A stretch of 59,643 bases of DNA from Oscillospiraceae bacterium (lineage in GTDB: Bacteria; Bacillota; Clostridia; Oscillospirales; SIG627). The notes beneath the pieces are model-generated. The model was not told the DNA's origin and searched no databases. It saw only the letters and a list, made by a program, of their open reading frames with translations. Every line of letters begins with the position of its first letter. Within the stretch, counting starts at the first letter, position 1. A program made the position numbers and the translations under genes. The stretch is taken from the NCBI GenBank assembly GCA_015065325.1, contig SVQO01000013.1, positions 1-59,643 on the forward strand. Reading direction: 5' to 3'. Shown here piece by piece: positions 53,905-59,643 of the stretch.

Positions 53905-55431
53905 ATGCAAAAAAAGGAAACGGGGATCCATCTGACCTCCTCTGTCTTGCCCGCTCTGCTGTTCGGTGCTTTGTCGGGGATTTTGGCAGGGGTGACGGTC
54001 ACGGTCTATAAGCTGTTTGCCAAGGGTGCGGTGGAAGCATCCTCCCTTTTTTACGCCTTTATGCAAAGGCACTTGTGGGTGCTTCCTGCGGCGATCCTTC
54101 TTGCTCTGGGCGTTTCCTTTTTCCTATCCCGTATTTATAAAAAGGAGCCGGATCTGCAAGGGGGCGGGATTCCCGCTTCGGTGGGAACGCTGAGAGGGCT
54201 TTTTGCCTTTCATCCCGCGAAAAATGCCTTGGGCAGCTTTTTTCTTTCGCTGATCTCCTTTTTATTCGGCGTGCCTTTGGGCACCGAGGGACCCTCGGTA
54301 CAGCTTGGTACCGCCTTGGGTGCCGGTGCGGCGCGGTGTGCTCCCAAGCGCTGGCGTGCCTGGGAACGCTTTTCCATGACCGGCGGTGCTTCCGCAGGCT
54401 TTTCCGTGGCAACGGGGGCTCCCATTTCGGGGATCTTTTTTGCGGTGGAGGAGGCACACGGCCGGATCTCCCCTCTGATCGTGCTGACGGCGGTGGTGGC
54501 GGTTCTGTTCGCGGAGCTTTGTACCCTTCTTCTGTCGCCGCTTTTGGGTGTGGATCCTTCTATGTTCAACGTAGCGGATTTTGACGCACTGGGGATCAAT
54601 GAATTCTATCTGCCCTTTTTGGCGGGGCTCGTGATGGGGCTTTTCTCCCTGTTGTTTCTGAAGGGCTACCGCCTGCTGGACAGCCTGTTTCGCAAGGCGT
54701 GGAAGGCGACTCGGTGCACCAAGATCTTTACCGTTCTCTGCCTGACCCTCGTTGCAGGGCTTCTTTCCTCCCGCTTTATCTCCACGGGGCATCACCTGAT
54801 CTCGGATCTGTTCCGACACGTTCCCTCCCTTTGGGTTTTGCTTGCCGTACTCCTTCTTCGCTCGGTCTTGACCCTGTCTGCCAACTTGGCGGGGATCACC
54901 GGCGGGATCTTTCTGCCGCTGCTTGCCATCGGAAGCACGGTGGGGGCAATGCTGGGCAAGCTGTTCGGAGAGGAGCTGATCCCCCTTTTCGTGGTATTCG
55001 GCGTTGCGGGCTGTATTGCGGGGATGATGAAAATGCCCCTGACCGCCATCTTGTTCGGAGTGGAGGCACTGGGGCTGAGCCACAATCTTCTGCCTCTGAT
55101 TTTGGTGTGCATTTTCGCCTACGCCATTCCCGAGGCGCTGGGGGAAGAGTCCATCGGCGAACGGGTCCTGGAGCGCCGCAAGGAGCTTTTGCACAAGGGC
55201 AAGAGCTACACCGAGGAGGAAACGGAATTTTCTCTGGAGAAGGGAAGCTTTGCCGAGGGCAAGGAGATCCGAGATATTTTCTGGCCCGACGGTGTGCGCG
55301 TTCTGTCTGTGAAAAAGGCGGGCACGGGGCATTTGCTTGCCTCCGGCGACGTGCTTTTGGTTCGTATCGCTGCCTACGATCGGGAAAAGGCTCTGACAGA
55401 GCTGAAGCATATTTTAAAAAAAGCCTCCTGA
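53905..55431 (+). CDS. ClC family chloride channel/transporter with C-terminal regulatory domain
   Basis: The 508-residue protein has about ten to twelve membrane helices. The anion-path motifs are GGGIPA (GSGIP in most members, so the central Ser is Gly), GTEGPSVQLG with the gating Glu, and GGIFLPLLAIG. Glu residues in FFAVEEAHG are where transporters keep the inner proton Glu. The last 80 residues (IRDIFWPDGVRVLSV, SGDVLLVRIAAYDREK) resemble a TrkA-C/RCK-C ligand domain. The stop codon lies in the loop of the terminator. Channel or Cl-/H+ exchanger cannot be decided. Confidence 0.87.
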   Translation: MQKKETGIHLTSSVLPALLFGALSGILAGVTVTVYKLFAKGAVEASSLFYAFMQRHLWVLPAAILLALGVSFFLSRIYKKEPDLQGGGIPASVGTLRGLFAFHPAKNALGSFFLSLISFLFGVPLGTEGPSVQLGTALGAGAARCAPKRWRAWERFSMTGGASAGFSVATGAPISGIFFAVEEAHGRISPLIVLTAVVAVLFAELCTLLLSPLLGVDPSMFNVADFDALGINEFYLPFLAGLVMGLFSLLFLKGYRLLDSLFRKAWKATRCTKIFTVLCLTLVAGLLSSRFISTGHHLISDLFRHVPSLWVLLAVLLLRSVLTLSANLAGITGGIFLPLLAIGSTVGAMLGKLFGEELIPLFVVFGVAGCIAGMMKMPLTAILFGVEALGLSHNLLPLILVCIFAYAIPEALGEESIGERVLERRKELLHKGKSYTEEETEFSLEKGSFAEGKEIRDIFWPDGVRVLSVKKAGTGHLLASGDVLLVRIAAYDREKALTELKHILKKAS

Positions 55432-55442
55432 GGGAGGCTTTT
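55416..55442 (+). terminator. Terminator overlapping the ClC stop codon
   Basis: AAAAGCCTCC and GGAGGCTTTT pair with the TGA stop in the loop. Confidence 0.9.
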
Positions 55443-55499
55443 ATCAGTGAGACCGATCTTTTAAAAACAAACCGATCCCCCTGTTTCGGAGGTTTCTTC

Positions 55500-55524
55500 G
55501 GCTCCTTCTTTTCAAAGAAGGAAC
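55500..55524. repeat. GGCTCC hairpin cassette, copy 5
   Basis: It is nearly identical to 27998-28021, here just upstream of the metG promoter. Confidence 0.7.
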
Positions 55525-55530
55525 AAAGTC

Positions 55531-55558
55531 TTGAAATTCAAAAAAAATTGTGTATAAT
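55531..55558 (+). promoter_or_regulatory. metG promoter
   Basis: TTGAAA (55531-55536), 16 bp spacer and perfect TATAAT (55553-55558). Confidence 0.8.
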
Positions 55559-55622
55559 AGATTGTAATTACAAAGAGAAAAGGGGCTCATTCGTCTCTTT
55601 TCGGAAAGCTGAGGACCCAGTT

Positions 55623-57596
55623 ATGGAAAAACAAAAGTACTATATTACCACCGCCATTGCTTACACCTCCCGTAAGCCTCACATCGGCAACGTGTACGAC
55701 CCCGTGCTTGCCGACGCCATTGCCCGCTATAAGCGAATGATGGGCTTTGACGTGTATTATCTTACCGGCTCCGACGAGCACGGTCAGAAGATCGAGGAGC
55801 TTGCCAAGGCGGAGGGCATCGAGCCCAAGGCGTACGTGGATAAGGTTGCCGCACAGATCAAACAGGTCTGGGACGGTATGAATATTTCCTACGACCGCTT
55901 CATCCGTACCACGGACGCGGACCACGAGGACGCGGTGGAAAAGATCTTCCAGAAGCTTCTGGAAAAGGGTGATATTTACAAGGGCGAATACGAGGGCAAG
56001 TACTGCGTGCCCTGCGAGTCCTTCTTTACCGCCTCCCAGCTGAAGGAGGGCGGTCTTTGTCCCGACTGCGGCCGTCCCTGCGTGGATGCCAAGGAGGAGG
56101 CGTACTTCCTGCGCCTGTCCAAGTATGCGGACAGATTGGTACAGTATTACGAAGAAAACCCCGACTTTTTCGCACCTTTGTCCCGTAAGGCGGAAATGAT
56201 CAATAACTTTATCAAGCCCGGTCTTGCGGATCTGTGCGTGTCCCGCTCCACCTTCTCTTGGGGCGTAAAGGTCAAGGACGATCCCCGTCACGTGATCTAC
56301 GTTTGGATCGACGCTCTGTCCAACTACATTACCGCTCTGGGCTACAATCCCGACGGCAGCGGTGAGAATTTTGCCAAGTATTGGCCTGCCGATCTGCACG
56401 TGATCGGCAAGGACATCGTCCGCTTCCACACCATTTACTGGCCCATTCTGCTGATGGCGCTGGATCTGCCTTTGCCCAAGCGCGTGCTGGGTCACCCTTG
56501 GCTTTTGTTCGGTGAGGATAAAATGAGCAAATCCAAGGGCAACGTGGTCTATTCCGACGAAATGGCGGAGATCTTCGGCGTGGATGCCGTCCGCTATTAC
56601 CTTTTGTCCGAGATGCCCTTTGCCCAGGACGGTAATATTACCTACGAGTCCATGATCGCCAAGTTCAATTCCGACCTTGCCAATACCCTCGGCAATCTGG
56701 TCAGCCGCAGTGTGGCAATGGCTGTGAAGTACTTCGACGGCAAGGTGCGCCGCCCCGCAAATTTCGAGAGCGAATTCGATGCAGATCTCATCTCCTGCCA
56801 GAAAAAGGCGTTTGACGCTTTGAACGAGGGCTTTGACAATCTCCACATCGGCGACAGCATCAACGCGGTAATGGATTTTGCCAAGCGTTGTAACAAGTAT
56901 ATCGACGAGACCATGCCCTGGGCACTTGCCAAGGACGATGCGCAGAAGGACCGCTTGGAGGCGGTGCTCTACAATCTGTTGGAGGCGATCCGCAGGATCG
57001 GCGTGATGCTGACTCCCTTTATGCCCGCCACCGCGGAAAAGATCGCCAAGGCGGTTTGCTGTGACGCTCCTTCCGATTTCGAAACCGTGACCGCACCCTT
57101 CGGCACCCCCGACGCCTTTGCAGTGGGTGCCTGTGAGCCCCTCTTTGCCCGTCTTGACGCCGACGCTCTCATTAAGGAGCTGACCGAAAAGGCAAAGGCA
57201 GCGCAGAAGGCAGCCAAGGCAGCCGCCAAGGAAGCCGCGAGAAAGGCAGCCGCCGAGGAGCAAGGGCCCAAGGAGCCCTGTACCTTCGACGATTTCTGCA
57301 AGATCGAGCTAGTCTGTGCCGAGGTTCTGGAATGTGAAAACGTACCCAAGAGCGAAAAGCTGCTCAAATTCAAGCTGGATATCGGTACCGAGGAGAGACA
57401 GGTGCTTTCCGGCGTTGCCAAGTTCCACAAGCCCGAGGAGCTGGTGGGCAAGAAGCTGGTTCTGGTCAAGAACCTTCTGCCCCGCAAGATGATGGGTCTG
57501 GAGTCCCACGGTATGCTCCTTTCCACCGAGGCTGAGGGCAAGGTTTGCCTCATTCAGCTTCCTGCGGATACTCCCGCAGGCGCCAATATCGGCTGA
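55623..57596 (+). CDS. metG: Methionyl-tRNA synthetase with C-terminal tRNA-binding domain
   Basis: The 657-residue class I enzyme has TTAIAYTSRKPHIGNVYDP (HIGH element), a zinc knuckle CVPCESFF...CPDCGRPC and DKMSKSKGN. An Ala/Lys-rich linker (520-550) leads to a C-terminal EMAP/Trbp111-like domain (DDFCKIELVCAEVLECENV, GMLLSTEAEGK). ATG 55623 follows GAGGA. The frame is open far upstream through the ClC gene, but that is chance. There is no T-box in the leader. tatD follows one base after the stop. Confidence 0.96.
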   Translation: MEKQKYYITTAIAYTSRKPHIGNVYDPVLADAIARYKRMMGFDVYYLTGSDEHGQKIEELAKAEGIEPKAYVDKVAAQIKQVWDGMNISYDRFIRTTDADHEDAVEKIFQKLLEKGDIYKGEYEGKYCVPCESFFTASQLKEGGLCPDCGRPCVDAKEEAYFLRLSKYADRLVQYYEENPDFFAPLSRKAEMINNFIKPGLADLCVSRSTFSWGVKVKDDPRHVIYVWIDALSNYITALGYNPDGSGENFAKYWPADLHVIGKDIVRFHTIYWPILLMALDLPLPKRVLGHPWLLFGEDKMSKSKGNVVYSDEMAEIFGVDAVRYYLLSEMPFAQDGNITYESMIAKFNSDLANTLGNLVSRSVAMAVKYFDGKVRRPANFESEFDADLISCQKKAFDALNEGFDNLHIGDSINAVMDFAKRCNKYIDETMPWALAKDDAQKDRLEAVLYNLLEAIRRIGVMLTPFMPATAEKIAKAVCCDAPSDFETVTAPFGTPDAFAVGACEPLFARLDADALIKELTEKAKAAQKAAKAAAKEAARKAAAEEQGPKEPCTFDDFCKIELVCAEVLECENVPKSEKLLKFKLDIGTEERQVLSGVAKFHKPEELVGKKLVLVKNLLPRKMMGLESHGMLLSTEAEGKVCLIQLPADTPAGANIG

Positions 57597-57597
57597 G

Positions 57598-58386
57598 ATG
57601 GGTCTGTTTGACAGCCACGCCCATTACGACGATCCCCGCTTCGGCGGCGATCTGGATGAGGTAGTGGCACTGATCTCCTCCGAAAGCGAGATCTGCCCCT
57701 GCGGGGTGGAGACCGTGGTCAATATCGGCTGTGACGTGCCCACCAGCCGTCTGTGTCTGGAGCTGGCGGACAAGTACCCCCTGTTCTACGCCGCCGTAGG
57801 CATTCATCCCCAGGACGCCCACACCTTCAACGAAAATTCCATCGCGGAGCTGAAGGAAATGCTGGAGCACCCCAAGGCAGTCGCCATCGGAGAGATCGGT
57901 CTGGACTATAAATACGAAAACGCACCCCGTCAGGTGCAGAAGGACGTGTTCCGCCGCCTGATGGAGCTTGCAAGGGAAACGGGCTATCCCGTCTGCATCC
58001 ACGACAGAGACGCTCACGGAGACGTGTTCGATATCATTCGTGAATTTCCCGACGTCAAGGGCGTGATGCACTCCTTTTCCTCCTCTCCGGAAATGGCAAA
58101 GCAGTACGTGAGAATGGGATGGTACATTTCCTTTTCCGGTACGGTGACCTTTAAAAACGCCGCCGTGGTGCCGGAAGCGGCAAAGGCGGTCCCCTTGGAC
58201 AGACTTCTGGTGGAGACCGACGCTCCCTACCTCGCCCCCGTGCCCTATCGCGGAAAGCGCAACAAATCCTGCTACGCCTACGCTACCTGTGCCCGCCTGG
58301 CAGAGCTTCACGGGGTCTCTACTGAGGAAATGGTACAAATTACCCGCGAAAATGCACTCCGTTTTTTCAAAATGTTACAAAAATAA
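57598..58386 (+). CDS. tatD: TatD family metal-dependent hydrolase
   Basis: The 262-residue TIM-barrel nuclease shows the metal sites LFDSHAHYDD, IGEIGLDY, PVCIHDRDAH, VMHSFSSS and ETDAPYLAP in order. TatD/YcfH enzymes trim DNA 3' ends or act on D-aminoacyl-tRNA. The pair metG-tatD is widely conserved in Firmicutes. ATG 57598 starts one base after metG, so it is coupled. Confidence 0.93.
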   Translation: MGLFDSHAHYDDPRFGGDLDEVVALISSESEICPCGVETVVNIGCDVPTSRLCLELADKYPLFYAAVGIHPQDAHTFNENSIAELKEMLEHPKAVAIGEIGLDYKYENAPRQVQKDVFRRLMELARETGYPVCIHDRDAHGDVFDIIREFPDVKGVMHSFSSSPEMAKQYVRMGWYISFSGTVTFKNAAVVPEAAKAVPLDRLLVETDAPYLAPVPYRGKRNKSCYAYATCARLAELHGVSTEEMVQITRENALRFFKMLQK

Positions 58387-58404
58387 AAATTTTGCAGTTT
58401 CCTC

Positions 58405-58433
58405 TTGTAATTTATGGAAAAATGTACTATACT
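58405..58433 (+). promoter_or_regulatory. gap promoter
   Basis: TTGTAA (58405-58410), 17 bp spacer and TATACT (58428-58433); the start would be near 58440. Confidence 0.8.
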
Positions 58434-58480
58434 AACGGATGGTAAAAAAAATAAAATTTAAACATAAAGGAGATACCACA

Positions 58481-59488
58481 ATGTCTGTAAAAGTTGCCAT
58501 TAACGGTTTCGGTCGTATCGGCCGTCTCGCATTCCGTCAGATGTTCGCTGCTGAGGGCTACGAAGTAGTTGCCATCAACGATCTGACCGATCCCAAGATG
58601 CTCGCTCACCTTCTGAAGTATGACTCTGCTCAGGGTCGTTACAACAAGGCTGTTGAGGCTACCGAGAACTCCATCATCGTAGACGGTAAGGAGATCACCA
58701 TCTACTGCGAGAAGGACGCTGCTAATCTGCCCTGGGGCAAGCTCGGCGTTGACGTAGTTCTGGAGTGCACCGGCTTCTACACCTCTAAGGAGAAGGCTTC
58801 CGCACACATCACCGCAGGCGCTAAGAAGGTTGTTATCTCTGCTCCCGCAGGCAACGATCTTCCCACCGTTGTATTCAACGTAAACCACAACATTCTGACC
58901 AAGGAAGATACCGTTATTTCCGCTGCTTCCTGCACCACCAACTGCCTGGCTCCCATGGCTAAGGCTCTCAACGATTACGCTCCCATCCAGAGCGGTATCA
59001 TGACCACTGTTCACGCTTACACCGGTGACCAGATGATCCTGGACGGCCCCCACAGAAAGGGCGACCTCCGCAGAGCAAGAGCCGGCGCTGTAAACATCGT
59101 TCCCAACTCTACCGGTGCTGCTAAGGCAATCGGTCTGGTTATCCCCGAGCTGAACGGCAAGCTGATCGGCGCAGCTCAGAGAATCCCCACCCCCACCGGT
59201 TCCACCACCATCCTCATCGCAGTTGTTAAGGGCAAGGACATCACCGTTGACGGTATCAACGCTGCTATGAAGGCTGCTGCTACCGAGTCCTTCGAGTACA
59301 ACACCGACGAGATCGTTTCTTCCGATATCGTAGGCGCTACCGCAGGTTCCATCTTCGACGCTACCCAGACCATGGTTGCTAAGATCGACGACGAGACCTA
59401 TCAGGTACAGGTTGTTGCTTGGTATGACAACGAGAACTCCTACACCAGCCAGATGGTTCGTACCATTAAGTACTTCGCAGAGATCTAA
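58481..59488 (+). CDS. gap: Glyceraldehyde-3-phosphate dehydrogenase
   Basis: The 335-residue glycolytic enzyme oxidises glyceraldehyde 3-phosphate with [20 protein letters not shown] binds the cofactor, and the catalytic Cys is in [28 protein letters not shown] ends the protein. ATG 58481 follows AAAGGAG. GCT, GTT and AAG codons dominate, unlike the GC-ending codons of its neighbours, as expected for a very highly expressed gene. Its terminator has been cut by an insertion element. Confidence 0.97.
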   Translation: MSVKVAINGFGRIGRLAFRQMFAAEGYEVVAINDLTDPKMLAHLLKYDSAQGRYNKAVEATENSIIVDGKEITIYCEKDAANLPWGKLGVDVVLECTGFYTSKEKASAHITAGAKKVVISAPAGNDLPTVVFNVNHNILTKEDTVISAASCTTNCLAPMAKALNDYAPIQSGIMTTVHAYTGDQMILDGPHRKGDLRRARAGAVNIVPNSTGAAKAIGLVIPELNGKLIGAAQRIPTPTGSTTILIAVVKGKDITVDGINAAMKAAATESFEYNTDEIVSSDIVGATAGSIFDATQTMVAKIDDETYQVQVVAWYDNENSYTSQMVRTIKYFAEI

Positions 59489-59501
59489 TCATTCGGCAAT
59501 A

Positions 59502-59519
59502 AAAAAAGCCTCCTTCGGG
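59502..59519 (+). terminator. Broken gap terminator (left arm only)
   Basis: AAAAAAGCCTCC-TTCG-GG is the left arm, loop and first bases of a GCCTCC/GGAGGC stem. The right arm is missing because an insertion element starts here. Confidence 0.7.
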
Positions 59520-59643
59520 TGAACTAGTCAATAGTTAGTAGACACAAAAAAAGAAAAAGTTAAGCCGCCAGTTCAATGCGAAATTGGACTGGTGGTTTTC
59601 TGTTAAGCTTACGAACAGGTCTGATGTAATTAAAGTAGTGGAT
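59520..59643 (-). mobile_element. IS3-family-like insertion sequence, end fragment
   Basis: The element starts with TGAACTAGTCAATAGTTAG, a TG-initiated end as in IS3 elements, directly inside the gap terminator. The transposase end follows on the minus strand. The rest lies beyond the window, so target duplication and the other end cannot be checked. Confidence 0.7.
59560..59643 (-). CDS. IS3-family transposase OrfB, C-terminal fragment (runs off the window)
   Basis: The last 27 codons read IHYFNYIRPVRKLNRKPPVQ and FRIELAA, then stop. The pattern Y-x-N-x-x-R-x-x-x-x-L-N-x-x-x-P-V-x-F/Y-R is the usual end of the IS3/IS150 DDE integrase core. The catalytic residues lie outside the window. Whether the copy is intact is unknown. 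Confidence 0.75.
   Translation of the reverse strand: MHYFNYIRPVRKLNRKPPVQFRIELAA

Noticed and set aside
54699-55622. Long N-terminal extension of metG
   Set aside because: The extra frame lies inside the ClC gene and its terminator; MEKQKYYITT at 55623 is the family start and has a promoter and ribosome site.

Overview
The window looks like chromosomal DNA of a spore-forming member of the class Clostridia, probably a gut-type Oscillospirales-like lineage. The signs are a spo0A gene, a type III glutamine synthetase, pyruvate:ferredoxin oxidoreductase, a Gram-positive style DNA polymerase I without proofreading residues, and the Firmicutes order dnaA-dnaN-recF-remB-gyrB-gyrA. I found no tRNA, rRNA or CRISPR array.

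Left part (1 to 16 kb). A small AbrB-like zinc-knuckle regulator at 0.6 kb sits behind a promoter, a highly structured leader and a terminator with a competing antiterminator helix. From about 15.2 kb leftwards, all on the minus strand, runs the replication-origin block dnaA-dnaN-recF-remB-gyrB-gyrA. It is followed by a phosphopantetheinyl transferase, an RNHCP zinc protein, ftsK/spoIIIE, a phosphohexomutase and a DUF896 protein. DnaA boxes cluster in the dnaA-dnaN gap and, unusually, in the gyrB-gyrA gap. An AT-rich tract lies upstream of dnaA.

Middle part (16 to 30 kb). Single genes or pairs are separated by long intergenic stretches full of repeats: a membrane-anchored protein, a lipoprotein, a dCMP deaminase, glnN, an orphan barstar, PFOR, yifB with a small membrane protein, and an anchored metallophosphoesterase. 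The intergenic regions hold shared repeat modules in both orientations plus a tandem hairpin array.

Right part (30 to 46 kb). A probable 12-gene operon on the minus strand reads serC-serA-nusB-tsaD paralogue-xseA-xseB-dxs-tlyA-nadK-argR-recN-tyrS, from a promoter at 42.1 kb to a terminator at 30.15 kb. It links serine synthesis, transcription antitermination, DNA repair, isoprenoid precursor and NADP synthesis, arginine control and tyrosyl-tRNA charging. Upstream lies a second minus-strand operon, queT-phospholipase C-like-ddl, behind a preQ1-I riboswitch. Then comes spo0A, and a divergent HAD phosphatase.

Far right (46 to 59.6 kb). A ceramidase-like lipoprotein, an 11-copy 40-41 bp tandem repeat, polA and a family 20 hexosaminidase, and a zinc-ribbon protein with Pro-Gln-Tyr heptads lie on the minus strand. 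A ClC channel, metG-tatD and gap lie on the plus strand. The window ends inside an IS3-like element that has interrupted the gap terminator.

The strongest candidate for something undescribed is the leader at 354-560. It combines a 13 bp closing helix, inner helices and a terminator/antiterminator pair in front of a small DNA-binding protein.
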